From positions 1-28,386 of the forward strand of contig QZJA01000025.1 of NCBI GenBank assembly GCA_003599205.1: a stretch of 28,386 bases of DNA, read 5' to 3'. Below the pieces are notes generated by a model. The model saw only the letters and a program-made list of their open reading frames with translations. It was not told the origin of the DNA and did no database searches. Shown here one piece after another: positions 7,227 through 17,243 of the stretch (its first letter is position 1; every line of letters starts with the position of its first letter). Both the position numbers and the translations under genes were made by a program. This DNA comes from Candidatus Parcubacteria bacterium (GTDB lineage: Bacteria; Patescibacteriota; Patescibacteriia; UBA1558; GWA2-36-10).

Positions 7227-7254
7227 TTGACATTTTTTTTGTTTTGTATCTACT
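7227..7254 (+). promoter_or_regulatory. Possible distal rpoB promoter
   Basis: A perfect TTGACA (7227-7232) lies 16 bp before TCTACT (7249-7254), a -10 with only 4 of 6 matches. It is the weaker of two candidate rpoB promoters. Confidence 0.4.
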
Positions 7255-7323
7255 GTTTTTTAGCTAATATTAGTAAATTATATAATTTTTTGGGTAGTTT
7301 TTTTATTAATCTACTCAAAATCC

Positions 7324-7352
7324 TTGACAAGGACCTAAAATTTTGGTAGCAT
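7324..7352 (+). promoter_or_regulatory. Main candidate rpoBC promoter and leader
   Basis: TTGACA (7324-7329) and TAGCAT (7347-7352) are 17 bp apart. The predicted start near 7359 gives a leader of about 170 nt before the ATG at 7527. The leader can form ACCC/GGGT (7411-7414 with 7424-7427) and the hairpin at 7496-7517. Nothing else in the 7121-7526 gap looks like a gene. Confidence 0.6.
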
Positions 7353-7495
7353 TTAGTCATGAATTTTTTGCCGGCTGGCCTATCATAGTCAAAAAAATAA
7401 GCTAAGACTGACCCGAAAGTAAAGGGTGAGTTTATTTTTTTGCGCACAAAAGTCCATGTATTACTAGGAAAGCTAAAAGACTCCATAAAAAGCTG

Positions 7496-7517
7496 GCTAA
7501 TTAAAAAAAGAATTAGC
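7496..7517 (+). promoter_or_regulatory. Hairpin in the rpoB leader just before the start codon
   Basis: GCTAATT (7496-7502) pairs perfectly with AATTAGC (7511-7517) around an 8-base A-rich loop. It ends nine bases before the ATG at 7527, where it could affect ribosome access. If translation starts at the upstream TTG (7440), the hairpin lies inside the coding region. Confidence 0.35.
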
Positions 7518-7526
7518 AAAAACTTT

Positions 7527-10500
7527 ATGCCCCAAGCCAAAACAGCGACTTCTCGTAAGTTTTTTACTTCACTACGAGAAGCTATTCCTTTGACTGATTT
7601 AGTTGAGGTCCAAAAAAAATCATACCAATGGTTTTTTGAGGATGGTCTAAAGGAATTATTTGAAGAAATCTCACCAATCAAAGATTTTATCGGTAGAGAT
7701 CTAGAACTATATTTTCTAGATTACTATTTGGATGAACCAAAATTTGACGAGGTTTCAGCCAAAGATAAAAATATTACTTTTGAAGCGCCTCTGCGCGTCA
7801 ATGTACGTTTGGTGAATAAAAGAACCAACGAAGTAAAGGAACAAGAAATATATTTAGGTGACTTCCCTCTAATGACTGACAGGGGAACATTTATTATCAA
7901 CGGTGTGGAGAGAGTTGTTGTTTCCCAGCTTATTAGAAGCGCTGGTGTATTTTTTACTTCTGAAGTTTATCGTGGTCGCCGTCACTATGGTGCCAAAATT
8001 ATTCCTAATCGTGGTGCTTGGTTGGAAATAGAAACTGACGGTAGCGGAGTTATTTATGTAAAAATAGATCGAAAACGCAAAGTGCCAGTAACCGCTCTCT
8101 TGCGGGCTTTTGGTTATGAAAATAACGAGGAAATTTTTAATTTATTTAAAGACGTAGATAATCATCCGGAAATTAGTTTTATCAAAAAGACACTAGACAA
8201 AGATGTTTCTAAAAATGAAGCCGAGGGTCTCAAGGAAGTTTATCGTCGTATTCGACCGGGTGATCTGGCCACTACCGATAATGCTCGTAGCTTGATTCAT
8301 TCTATGTTTTTTGATTTTGATCGTTATGATTTTGGCCGTGTTGGTAGATACAAATTAAACTCCCGTTTTTCTCTGGATATACCTAATAATAAAGAAACTA
8401 GAGTTTTACGCCGTGAGGATTTGATCTTGGTGGTAAAGGAAATTATTAGATTAAATTTAACCCAGGATAATGCTGATGATATTGATCATTTAGGAAATCG
8501 TCGTGTCAGAGCAGTAGGTGAGTTGGTGCAGAATAGATTTAGAATCGGTTTGGCTCGTATGGAGAGAATTATCAAAGACCGTATGAGTACTTTGGATATC
8601 GCTAGTCTAAATCCAAATCAACTAATCAACGCTCGACCAGTAATTGGTGTGATCAAAGAGTTCTTTATGAGCTCACAGCTTTCTCAATTCATGGATCAGG
8701 TAAATCCTTTGGCCGAGTTGGAACACAAACGACGTTTGTCTGCTATGGGTCCAGGAGGCTTGTCTCGTGAGCGCGCTGGTTTTGAAGTTCGCGATGTTCA
8801 TAGAACACACTATGGTCGTATTTGCCCGATTGCTACTCCCGAAGGTCCAAACATTGGTTTGGTTGGACACCTAGCATCTTATGCTAAGGTAAATGATTTT
8901 GGATTTATTGAGACTCCTTTTAGAAAAGTGTATCACGATGTAATTAATGACCCAAAACACACTACCGACACAATCGCCAGAGTTGATATTAAAGACCCTA
9001 AAACCAAGGCAGTGATTGTAGCTAAAGGTGAGAAAATAAGTGCGGTTAAAGCTAAAGAGTTGGCTAAATACAAAGAATTAGAAACTATTGCTATTAAGCC
9101 TTTTGTTAGTGATGAGGTTATTTATTTTGATGCTTTTGAAGAAGAAAAATATAATACTACTGCCGCTACTACTCCGCTTGATGAAAATAATCATTTTGTA
9201 AATGATTTTGCCGACATCAGAGTTAAAGGAGAGCCAACTTATGATCGAGTAGAAAATATTGACTTGATGGATGTGTCTCCTAATCAAATTATTTCTATTG
9301 CTACTTCAATGATTCCATTTTTGGAACACGATGATGCGGTTCGCGCTTTGATGGGAACAAACATGCAACGTCAGGCGGTCTCGGTGATCAAACCACAAGC
9401 GCCAATTGTCGGTACTGGTATAGAAGCCAAAGCTGCCATTGATTCCGGTCAAGTGGTAGTAGCCAAGGAGAGTGGTGATGTGACTTATGTAGACAGTAGA
9501 AGAATTGATATTACGGATAAAGACGGAGTTACTACAACTTATAATTTAAATAAATTTTCTCGTTCCAATACTTCTACTAGTATGAATCAGCACCCGATAG
9601 TAGACAAGGGTGAGAAAATTAAAAAAGGTCAGGCTATTGCTGACGGGGCAGCCACTGATAACGGTGAACTGGCTTTGGGTCAGAACATGTTAGTGGCTTA
9701 TATGACTTGGGATGGTGGAAACTACGAAGACGCTATTTTGATTTCTGAAAGAGTAGTAAAAAAAGATAACTATACTTCAGTTAGCATTGAAGACTATTCC
9801 ATTGACATCAGAGATACTAAACTTGGTCCAGAAGTAGTCACCCGTGATATTCCTAATGTCAGTGAAGAAAAATTAAAAGACTTAGACCGAGAAGGTATTG
9901 TGAGAATTGGTGCCAACGTTTCGTCTGGTGATATTTTGGTCGGTAAAATTACCCCCAAAGGTGAAACTGAATTGTCAGCTGAAGAAAAATTATTGCGGGC
10001 TATTTTTGGTGAAAAAGCCAAAGATGTTAGAGATACTTCTTTATATTTGAAGCACGGCGAAAGAGGAAAGGTAATTGATGTTAAAATATTTTCTCGTGAT
10101 AAAGGTGATAAATTACCAGCCGGTGTTATTAAAACTATTCAGGTAACAGTTGCTCAACTTAGAAAAATACAAGTCGGAGACAAAATGGCTGGTAGACATG
10201 GTAACAAAGGTGTAATTTCTCGAGTAGTGCCAGAAGCCGATTTGCCATTTTTAGCTGACGGTACCCCAGTAGATATTATTTTAAATCCTTTAGGTGTTAT
10301 CTCCCGTATGAACTTGGGACAGCTTTTGGAAACCCACCTAGGTTTGGCTGCTAGAACTTTAGGTTATAAAGTTGCTAGCCCTCCTTTGAATGGAGTTTCA
10401 GAAGAGCTGATTCGTAAGGAACTCAAAAAAGCTGGTTGGCCAGAAGATGGTAAAATTCAGCTTTATGATGGTAGAACCGGAATGCCTTTTCACCACAAGA

Positions 10501-10967
10501 CCACGGTTGGTGTTGCTTACATGCTTAAATTGAATCACTTAGTTGAAGATAAAATCCACCAACGATCAATTGGTCCTTATTCTTTGGTGACTCAGCAGCC
10601 ACTTGGCGGTAAAGCTCAATTCGGTGGTCAGAGATTTGGTGAAATGGAAGTCTGGGCCCTAGAAGCCTACGGTGCTGCTAGCACTTTGCAAGAAATTATT
10701 ACTATCAAATCAGATGATGTGCCGGGCAGGTCAAAAGCCTATGAGTCAATTATCAAGGGAGAAAAGATAACTAGATTAAATATACCAGAATCATTTAATG
10801 TCTTAGTCCGTGAACTTAAAGGCTTGGGATTAGATGTAGAGCTTATCGGAAAAAGAGAGAGGAAAGTCGAAGGTATAGAACCAGAGACTCAAGAAATTAT
10901 TGACGAAACAGCCCCGATAATCGGCGATGCTAGTCAAACTGGCGATACCGGAAGTGATCTGGAATAA
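7527..10967 (+). CDS. rpoB: RNA polymerase beta subunit
   Basis: From the ATG at 7527 the product has 1146 residues. Clear family marks include PLTDLVEVQKKSYQWF near the start and SSQLSQFMDQVNPLAELEHK followed by RRLSAMGPGGLSRERAGFE, the rifampicin-binding region. GTNMQRQAV, KMAGRHGNKGV and GGQRFGEMEVWALEAYGAA follow. The residues matching E. coli D516, H526 and S531 are the sensitive types; the residue matching P564 is arginine. I chose ATG 7527 because it puts the first conserved helix as far from the start as in Bacillus RpoB. The frame stays open upstream to a TTG at 7440, which has an SD-like AGGGTGAG nine bases before it and would add 29 basic residues. rpoC follows 28 bases downstream. 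Confidence 0.95.
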   Translation: MPQAKTATSRKFFTSLREAIPLTDLVEVQKKSYQWFFEDGLKELFEEISPIKDFIGRDLELYFLDYYLDEPKFDEVSAKDKNITFEAPLRVNVRLVNKRTNEVKEQEIYLGDFPLMTDRGTFIINGVERVVVSQLIRSAGVFFTSEVYRGRRHYGAKIIPNRGAWLEIETDGSGVIYVKIDRKRKVPVTALLRAFGYENNEEIFNLFKDVDNHPEISFIKKTLDKDVSKNEAEGLKEVYRRIRPGDLATTDNARSLIHSMFFDFDRYDFGRVGRYKLNSRFSLDIPNNKETRVLRREDLILVVKEIIRLNLTQDNADDIDHLGNRRVRAVGELVQNRFRIGLARMERIIKDRMSTLDIASLNPNQLINARPVIGVIKEFFMSSQLSQFMDQVNPLAELEHKRRLSAMGPGGLSRERAGFEVRDVHRTHYGRICPIATPEGPNIGLVGHLASYAKVNDFGFIETPFRKVYHDVINDPKHTTDTIARVDIKDPKTKAVIVAKGEKISAVKAKELAKYKELETIAIKPFVSDEVIYFDAFEEEKYNTTAATTPLDENNHFVNDFADIRVKGEPTYDRVENIDLMDVSPNQIISIATSMIPFLEHDDAVRALMGTNMQRQAVSVIKPQAPIVGTGIEAKAAIDSGQVVVAKESGDVTYVDSRRIDITDKDGVTTTYNLNKFSRSNTSTSMNQHPIVDKGEKIKKGQAIADGAATDNGELALGQNMLVAYMTWDGGNYEDAILISERVVKKDNYTSVSIEDYSIDIRDTKLGPEVVTRDIPNVSEEKLKDLDREGIVRIGANVSSGDILVGKITPKGETELSAEEKLLRAIFGEKAKDVRDTSLYLKHGERGKVIDVKIFSRDKGDKLPAGVIKTIQVTVAQLRKIQVGDKMAGRHGNKGVISRVVPEADLPFLADGTPVDIILNPLGVISRMNLGQLLETHLGLAARTLGYKVASPPLNGVSEELIRKELKKAGWPEDGKIQLYDGRTGMPFHHKTTVGVAYMLKLNHLVEDKIHQRSIGPYSLVTQQPLGGKAQFGGQRFGEMEVWALEAYGAASTLQEIITIKSDDVPGRSKAYESIIKGEKITRLNIPESFNVLVRELKGLGLDVELIGKRERKVEGIEPETQEIIDETAPIIGDASQTGDTGSDLE

Positions 10968-10995
10968 TAATTAAGATAAATTTAGTTTTAAAAAT

Positions 10996-13900
10996 ATGCC
11001 TACCCCTTCATCAACAAAAACAACTTTCATGGTTGCTGAAAAAAATACCGTCATGGAGTTTGATGCCATCAAATTAAAGTTGGCTTCACCCGAGGACATA
11101 CATGAATGGTCATTTGGCGAAGTTTTGAAGCCAGAGACGATAAATTATCGTACTCAGAAGCCAGAAAAAGATGGTTTGTTTTGTGAAAAGATTTTTGGAC
11201 CGACCAAAGACTGGGAGTGTTATTGTGGTAAGTACAAGCGCATTCGCTACAAAGGCATTATTTGTGATAAGTGTGGTGTAGAAGTTACTCGCGCTATTGT
11301 TCGTCGTGAACGCATGGGGCACATTGATTTGGCTGCTCCAGTTTCTCATATTTGGTTTTTACGCGGCATCCCTTCAAAAATTGGTTTGGTTTTAGATTTA
11401 AGTATCCAATCTCTGGAAAAAGTAATTTATTTTGCTTCTTTTATAGTAAGCAACGTTGATGATAAAGCCAGACAAGAAACAGTTGAACAAATAAAATCGG
11501 AATTAAAACAAAAGAGAAAACAAATTGACAACGAGTTCAATCAACGTAGTCAGGAAATAAATAATCGAAAAGTTAAACTTTTAGCAGAAGCTAAAACTAA
11601 GGACAAGGTAGAAAAAGAAATAGCCGCTGAGCTGATGGCTCTTAATGTTGCTAAAATAGATAAGATTAAAACTCTAGAAGAGGCTGCTGATACCGCCTTG
11701 AAAGAATTAAGAGAATTAAGAGAGCTTCAGATTATTTCTGAAACAAAGTATCAAGAATTATCACTTCGCTATGGACACGTTTTTGAAGCTGGTATTGGTG
11801 CCGAAGCAGTCAGAGAATTGCTAAGACGTATCAATCTTAAAGAATTATTGGATGTGTTGGAAAAAGAGATTAAGACCTCTATTCCTTCCAAGCAGAAAAA
11901 ACTTATCAGACGGGCTCGTTTGATTAAGAGTTTGATTATCAATAAAATAAAACCAGAGTGGATGATTATGAATACCATTCCCGTCATTCCTCCAGATCTA
12001 AGACCAATGGTGCAACTTGACGGTGGTCGTTTTGCTTCATCTGATTTAAATGATCTATATCGTCGAGTTATCAATCGCAATAACCGTCTTAAGAGACTCA
12101 AAGAATTGAATGCCCCAGAAGTAATCCAAAGAAATGAAAAAAGAATGCTTCAGGAAGCAGTTGATGCTTTGATTGACAACAATGCTCGTCACGGCAAAAC
12201 AGTAACAGCTTCAACCGGACAAAAGCGATCTCTAAAAAGTATTGCTGACATGCTTAAAGGTAAGCAGGGTCGCTTTAGACAAAATTTACTTGGTAAGCGT
12301 GTTGATTATTCTGGTCGTAGTGTTATCGTCATTGGACCACAACTCAAGCTTTATCAGTGCGGTTTGCCAAAAACTATGGCCTTAGAGCTTTTTAGACCTT
12401 TTGTTATTTCTCGTTTGATCAAAAATGAACTGGTCCATAATGTAAGAAGTGCTAATAGATATATAGAGGGTGCTCACCCAGAAGTTTGGGCAATTTTAGA
12501 AGATATTATTAAAGGAGCTCATGTATTGTTAAACCGTGCACCAACACTCCATCGTTTGGGTATTCAAGCTTTTCAGCCAGTTTTGATTGAAGGTAAGGCT
12601 ATTCAACTCCATCCTTTGGTTTGTTCAGCTTTTAATGCTGACTTTGACGGTGACCAAATGGCAGTTCACGTTCCTCTAACAGAAGAGGGCAAAAAGGAAG
12701 CAGCTGAAATAATGCTTTCATCAAACAATTTGCTTAAGCCAGCTACTGGTGAGCCGGTAGTGGTGCCAAACCAAGACATAGTCTGGGGTAGTTATTACAT
12801 GACTTATATTGATCCCGATGCAAAGTTTACTAGATATTTTGCTGATGAAAACGAAGCTGATAAAGCTTTTAAACTAGGCATAATCAAATTGCAAGAGTTG
12901 ATAAAAGTCAGGGTTAAAAAAACCGATAATCAAATTGTTGAAACATCTGTAGGTAGAATTTTATTTAATAATGTTTTACCAGAAGGTCTGGGATACATCA
13001 ATAAGACTTTAGATAAGAAGGGTCTAAAAAATATTGTGGCCGAATCATTCCGCATTTTATCACACGACACCACCGTAAAATTACTTGATGATATCAAAGA
13101 TGTGGCTTTTTACTATATTACATCTTCTGGTATGTCATGGGGAATGGACGATATTCCAAAGTTGAAAGTGAAAAACGATTTGGTCAAGGAAGGCGAAAAG
13201 CAAGTTGAAGAGATAAAAGAACAATACAATCAAGGCTTGCTTACTAATCGTGAAAGATATATTAAAGTAATTGAAGTTTGGGAAAAGATAAAAGGTAGAA
13301 TTACTGAGCAGAGTCAGAAGATAATGGATCCAAAAAATTCAGTTTCTTCAATATTGGCTTCTGGTGCCCGTGGTTCATTTTCTCAGATGATTCAGGTCAT
13401 GGGTATGAAGGGATTGGTGATCAATCCAGCTGGAGACATCATTGAATTGCCAGTTAAGGCTAACTTCCAAGAAGGTTTGGATGTCTTGGAATATTTTATT
13501 TCTACTCACGGTACTCGTAAAGGTTTGTCAGATACAGCTCTAAGAACGGCTAACGCTGGCTATCTGACCAGAAGATTAGTTGATGTTTCTCAAGATGTGG
13601 TTATTTTGGAAAAAGATTGTAAAGATGACGAGGGTCTTATTATCACCAAAGAAGAAAGCAAGGCCGTTGGAGAAACATTGACCGAACGGGCCATTGGTCG
13701 TCATATTATGGATGCTATTAAAGACGAAAAAGGTAATATTTTAATCAAAAAAGGCACCTTAATTACTAAAGAATTATCAGAACATATTAGCAAAGTTGAT
13801 CCAGACAGCATCAAGATTAGATCTTTACTTAGCTGCAAAGCTAAGCGTGGAGCCTGTCAAAAATGTTATGGTTATGACTTGGGCCACAATGAAATGGTTA

Positions 13901-14883
13901 AACCAGGAGCGGCTGTTGGTATAGTGGCTGCCCAAAGTATTGGTGAGCCTGGCACACAGTTGACTATGCGAACTTTCCATACTGGTGGTGTAGCCGGAGA
14001 GTCAGATGTAACTCAAGGTTTGCCTAGAGTTGAGGAATTATTTGAAGCTCGTCCACCAAAGAGAAAAGCAATTTTGGCTCCAGTAGGTGGTATTGTCGTA
14101 ATCGATGAAGAAACCAACAAGCTAGTTTCTAAGGATCATCGACTTATCAAGATTCAACCGCAGGAAGCTAAAATAGAAGAATATGATTTGGCTGAAGACA
14201 TAAAACTTGAAGTAAAAGACGGAGAAGAAATAAAAAAAGATCAGTTGTTGTTTGCTAGAAGCGGTGAAGAAACCAGAACTAGAATCAATGGCGTGGTTAA
14301 ATTAACCGATAAGAAGCTTAAAGTTATTACTAAAAAAGGAGATTTTTATGACGTGGTTATACCCGCTGGTTATAATCTTTGGGTAAAGGATAAAGATATT
14401 GTCACAGAAGGTCAGTCTTTGACAGAAGGAAGTGTTGATTTGCACGAACTCTATGATCTCCAAGGTAAATTGGCAGTTCAAAAATATGTTATTAGCGAAA
14501 TTAAACACATCTATTCATCTCAGGGTCAGAATTTAAATGACAAACACGTAGAACTTATTGTTAGACAGATGTTCTCTAGGATTTTGGTAAATGACGTTGG
14601 TGATACAGAACTATTGCCTGGTGAAGTAGTTACTTCTACTCAGTTTATTGAAGCTAATGATAAATCCAAAGGGGATTATGCTCGAGGTGATATCTTATTG
14701 CTCGGCATTACTAAAGCAGCCTTAACCTCAGATTCATTCTTAGCTGCAGCCTCCTTCCAAGAAACAGCTAGGGTTTTGATTGACGCCGCTATCACCGGCA
14801 GGGTGGACCACCTTAGGGGTCTTAAGGAAAATGTTATTATTGGTAAGAAAATACCCGCTGGCACTGGCTTTAGGGAAACTTAA
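10996..14883 (+). CDS. rpoC: RNA polymerase beta' subunit
   Basis: The 1295-residue protein holds the catalytic magnesium loop NADFDGDQM at 547-555. The N-terminal zinc site is C75-x-C77-x12-C90-x2-C93. The second zinc site is in LLSCKAKRGACQKCYGYD with a distant upstream cysteine. VAAQSIGEPGTQLTMRTFHTGG, the trigger-loop and bridge-helix region, is intact. Between about residues 150 and 255 lies a long, highly charged helical insert (DDKARQETVEQIKSELKQKR and on) before GAEAVRELLRRI. A similar coiled insert occurs in actinobacterial beta' and is absent from E. coli. It is cotranscribed with rpoB and ends at a strong terminator. Confidence 0.97.
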   Translation: MPTPSSTKTTFMVAEKNTVMEFDAIKLKLASPEDIHEWSFGEVLKPETINYRTQKPEKDGLFCEKIFGPTKDWECYCGKYKRIRYKGIICDKCGVEVTRAIVRRERMGHIDLAAPVSHIWFLRGIPSKIGLVLDLSIQSLEKVIYFASFIVSNVDDKARQETVEQIKSELKQKRKQIDNEFNQRSQEINNRKVKLLAEAKTKDKVEKEIAAELMALNVAKIDKIKTLEEAADTALKELRELRELQIISETKYQELSLRYGHVFEAGIGAEAVRELLRRINLKELLDVLEKEIKTSIPSKQKKLIRRARLIKSLIINKIKPEWMIMNTIPVIPPDLRPMVQLDGGRFASSDLNDLYRRVINRNNRLKRLKELNAPEVIQRNEKRMLQEAVDALIDNNARHGKTVTASTGQKRSLKSIADMLKGKQGRFRQNLLGKRVDYSGRSVIVIGPQLKLYQCGLPKTMALELFRPFVISRLIKNELVHNVRSANRYIEGAHPEVWAILEDIIKGAHVLLNRAPTLHRLGIQAFQPVLIEGKAIQLHPLVCSAFNADFDGDQMAVHVPLTEEGKKEAAEIMLSSNNLLKPATGEPVVVPNQDIVWGSYYMTYIDPDAKFTRYFADENEADKAFKLGIIKLQELIKVRVKKTDNQIVETSVGRILFNNVLPEGLGYINKTLDKKGLKNIVAESFRILSHDTTVKLLDDIKDVAFYYITSSGMSWGMDDIPKLKVKNDLVKEGEKQVEEIKEQYNQGLLTNRERYIKVIEVWEKIKGRITEQSQKIMDPKNSVSSILASGARGSFSQMIQVMGMKGLVINPAGDIIELPVKANFQEGLDVLEYFISTHGTRKGLSDTALRTANAGYLTRRLVDVSQDVVILEKDCKDDEGLIITKEESKAVGETLTERAIGRHIMDAIKDEKGNILIKKGTLITKELSEHISKVDPDSIKIRSLLSCKAKRGACQKCYGYDLGHNEMVKPGAAVGIVAAQSIGEPGTQLTMRTFHTGGVAGESDVTQGLPRVEELFEARPPKRKAILAPVGGIVVIDEETNKLVSKDHRLIKIQPQEAKIEEYDLAEDIKLEVKDGEEIKKDQLLFARSGEETRTRINGVVKLTDKKLKVITKKGDFYDVVIPAGYNLWVKDKDIVTEGQSLTEGSVDLHELYDLQGKLAVQKYVISEIKHIYSSQGQNLNDKHVELIVRQMFSRILVNDVGDTELLPGEVVTSTQFIEANDKSKGDYARGDILLLGITKAALTSDSFLAAASFQETARVLIDAAITGRVDHLRGLKENVIIGKKIPAGTGFRET

Positions 14884-14909
14884 ATTCTGGTTTGATTTTT
14901 TTAACAAGA

Positions 14910-14934
14910 AACCCCCTGTTTTTGGGGGTTTTTT
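14910..14934 (+). terminator. Intrinsic terminator after rpoC
   Basis: AACCCCC (14910-14916) and GGGGGTT (14924-14930) form a 7-bp GC-rich stem with a TGTTTTT loop, and the T-run continues to 14934. It closes the rpoBC operon. Confidence 0.93.
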
Positions 14935-14968
14935 ATTTTGAGGAGACATTTATTTTTCTTCTTTTATG

Positions 14969-14977
14969 TGTTAAAAT
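14969..14977 (+). promoter_or_regulatory. Possible extended -10 promoter of ftsK
   Basis: TGT followed by TAAAAT (14972-14977) is an extended -10 with a poor -35 (TTTATT). It gives a start near 14984. A second -10-like TAATAT at 14993-14998 would give a leader of about 5 nt before the ATG at 15010. The sequence does not decide between them, and there is no SD. Confidence 0.4.
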
Positions 14978-15009
14978 ATAGATTACTTAGTCTAATATAA
15001 GCAATATTT

Positions 15010-17235
15010 ATGCCTAAAAAAAGAAGGAAAAAACAAGATCAACTAGAAGAGGGTAATTTTGTTGAATCTTGGGGTTTGAGGCCAGAAACAAAAAGAGGTA
15101 TTTTTACGGTGCTAGTTTTTGTGGTGGCTTTTTTAAGCGTATTGTCATTATTTGGTCTGGCCGGGACTTTTGGCCAGTGGTTCAATACTGCTTTAACTTA
15201 TATTTTTGGTTGGTCAGCTGGCGTATTTGTTCTTTTGCTTTTGCTCTTAGGCTGGATTTTGATTAGAAATTATAATTATCGGATAAAAACAACCACTTAT
15301 ATTGGTTTAGCTTTGGTGTTGTTGTCAGTTTCTGGTATTTTACATTTTTTTGTTAAGGAATTGAGTTATAGAGAAATTACTGATTATGGGAACGGTGGTG
15401 GTGCTTTGGGATTTTTAGTTGGTGATAGCTTGATAAAATTTCTTGGTTTTTGGGGGGCAGTGGTGATTTTGTTGGCCTTGCTTTTTATTGGTATATTTTT
15501 AGCTTTCAATACCTCTTTTGGTGACATGATGGAAAAAGCTAAAGCCTTGGGTATACTCAAAGAAAAGTTTTTGCCAGAAGAATCTAGTAGCGATGAATAT
15601 AAAGAGGAAGAAACAGAAGAAGAGTTTAGTATTGAAAAACCGGTTGAAGAAGAAAATATAAAATACCCAGAAGAAGAACTAGTTGAAGAAGAGGTAGAGG
15701 AAGTCAATCAAGAGGAAGACAAGAAAGAAGAGGAAGTAAGAAAAATTCCACGTAAAAAAATTGTTGTGCCAGTTGATCTCTTGGTTAAGTCAACGGGCAA
15801 ACCAGACTCAGGAGACATTCAGGCTAATATGCATAAAATTCAAAAGACTTTTGAGAATTTTGGCATTGACGTAACAATGGCTGACGTAAATGTCGGGCCA
15901 ACTGTTACTCAATATACTCTGCGTCCAGCAGAGGGTGTTAGGCTTTCTCAAATGCTGACCTTACAAAATGACTTGGCGTTAGCCTTAGCGGCTCACCCCT
16001 TACGTATGGAAGCGCCTATTCCTGGAAAATCTTTGGTTGGTATTGAGGTACCAAATCAAACCATCTCCACAGTTAAATTGCGAGATATTTTAGAAAGTCC
16101 GGCTTATACCAAAAGAAAAAATAATTTATTTTTAGCTTTAGGTAAGGACGTGGCTGGCCAGTCAATCATGGCCAATTTAGCGTCTATGCCCCATCTTTTG
16201 ATTGCTGGTGCTACTGGTTCTGGTAAATCAGTTTGCGTCAATAACATAATATTAAGTTTGATTTATCAAAATTCACCCGATGAATTAAAATTTATTTTAA
16301 TTGATCCAAAAAGAGTTGAGCTTTCATCTTACAATAATATTCCCCACCTTTTGACTCCAGTTATAAATGATACTGACAAAACTATTAATGCTTTGCGTTG
16401 GGTAGTAAAAGAAATGCATGAGCGTTATAAACTTTTGCAAGCGGCTGGCAAGCGTAATATAGATGCTTACAACAAAGCAGTGATAGTCAATCGCCTGCCT
16501 TACATAGTAGTTATTGTTGACGAATTTGCTGCCTTAATGTCTTTGGCTTCCAAAGAAGTTGAAGCGGCTATAGTTTCTTTGGCACAAATGGCCAGAGCTG
16601 TTGGTATACACCTAGTCTTAGCCACTCAGAGGCCATCAGTAGACGTTATTACGGGGTTGATTAAGGCTAACATTACTAGTAGGATCGCTTTTGCCGTAGC
16701 TTCGGCTATGGATTCAAAGACCATTCTTGATTCATCTGGCGCAGAAAAACTTCTAGGCAAGGGAGATATGTTATTTATGACGGCTGAGACTTCTAAGCCA
16801 AGGCGTATTCAGGGAGCTTATGTGACCGATGAAGAAATTAGTGACGTAGTAAATTTTATCAAAGAGGAAGAAGAACCAGAATACAACGAAGAAGTAACGG
16901 TTAGAGCTAGTGGGTCAGTGGCTGGGTTTGGTGGTAAGGATGATTTTACTGACGATTTAGCTCTAGAAGCTAAAGAAGCAGTGATAAAAGCCGGTAAGGC
17001 TTCAGCTACATTGTTACAGCGTCGACTCAGAGTAGGTTATGCTAGGGCTGCTCGTTTGCTGGATATTTTGGAAGAAATGGGAGTAGTCGGGCCAGCCGAG
17101 GGTTCTAAACCACGCGAGGTTTTAATTTCCCAAGAAGATTTGGAAGAGAATTTTTCTTCTTCTTTAGATGAAGAAGAAATAAATAGTGATGATTTAGGAG
17201 AAGATGTAGAAGATGAAGTTCAAGGCAAATACTAG
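15010..17235 (+). CDS. ftsK: FtsK/SpoIIIE-type DNA translocase
   Basis: The 741-residue protein starts with several membrane segments (about residues 30-180). A strongly acidic linker (about 195-245, runs of E) follows, and then the motor. The Walker A loop GATGSGKS is at 400-407 and the Walker B strand YIVVIVDEF at 498-506, followed by LATQRPSVDVITGLIKANITSRIAF. The C-terminal winged-helix gamma domain (LLQRRLRVGYARAARLLDILEEMGVVGP) reads the polar guide sequences that direct translocation. FtsK pumps chromosome ends through the division septum. The single short acidic linker is typical of compact FtsK/SpoIIIE forms, unlike the long E. coli linker. It heads an apparent operon with the RodZ-like gene (8-base gap) and perhaps recA. 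Confidence 0.95.
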   Translation: MPKKRRKKQDQLEEGNFVESWGLRPETKRGIFTVLVFVVAFLSVLSLFGLAGTFGQWFNTALTYIFGWSAGVFVLLLLLLGWILIRNYNYRIKTTTYIGLALVLLSVSGILHFFVKELSYREITDYGNGGGALGFLVGDSLIKFLGFWGAVVILLALLFIGIFLAFNTSFGDMMEKAKALGILKEKFLPEESSSDEYKEEETEEEFSIEKPVEEENIKYPEEELVEEEVEEVNQEEDKKEEEVRKIPRKKIVVPVDLLVKSTGKPDSGDIQANMHKIQKTFENFGIDVTMADVNVGPTVTQYTLRPAEGVRLSQMLTLQNDLALALAAHPLRMEAPIPGKSLVGIEVPNQTISTVKLRDILESPAYTKRKNNLFLALGKDVAGQSIMANLASMPHLLIAGATGSGKSVCVNNIILSLIYQNSPDELKFILIDPKRVELSSYNNIPHLLTPVINDTDKTINALRWVVKEMHERYKLLQAAGKRNIDAYNKAVIVNRLPYIVVIVDEFAALMSLASKEVEAAIVSLAQMARAVGIHLVLATQRPSVDVITGLIKANITSRIAFAVASAMDSKTILDSSGAEKLLGKGDMLFMTAETSKPRRIQGAYVTDEEISDVVNFIKEEEEPEYNEEVTVRASGSVAGFGGKDDFTDDLALEAKEAVIKAGKASATLLQRRLRVGYARAARLLDILEEMGVVGPAEGSKPREVLISQEDLEENFSSSLDEEEINSDDLGEDVEDEVQGKY

Positions 17236-17243
17236 AAAGTAAA

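Noticed and set aside
7440..7526. Upstream TTG start for rpoB adding 29 residues
   Set aside because: It has an SD-like AGGGTGAG, but the added basic residues are not expected in RpoB and the ATG at 7527 gives the normal distance to the first conserved helix. Kept as an alternative in the rpoB entry.
7250..7681. A 143-codon minus-strand frame across the rpoB leader
   Set aside because: It overlaps the rpoB promoters and coding start, and its translation has no recognisable features.
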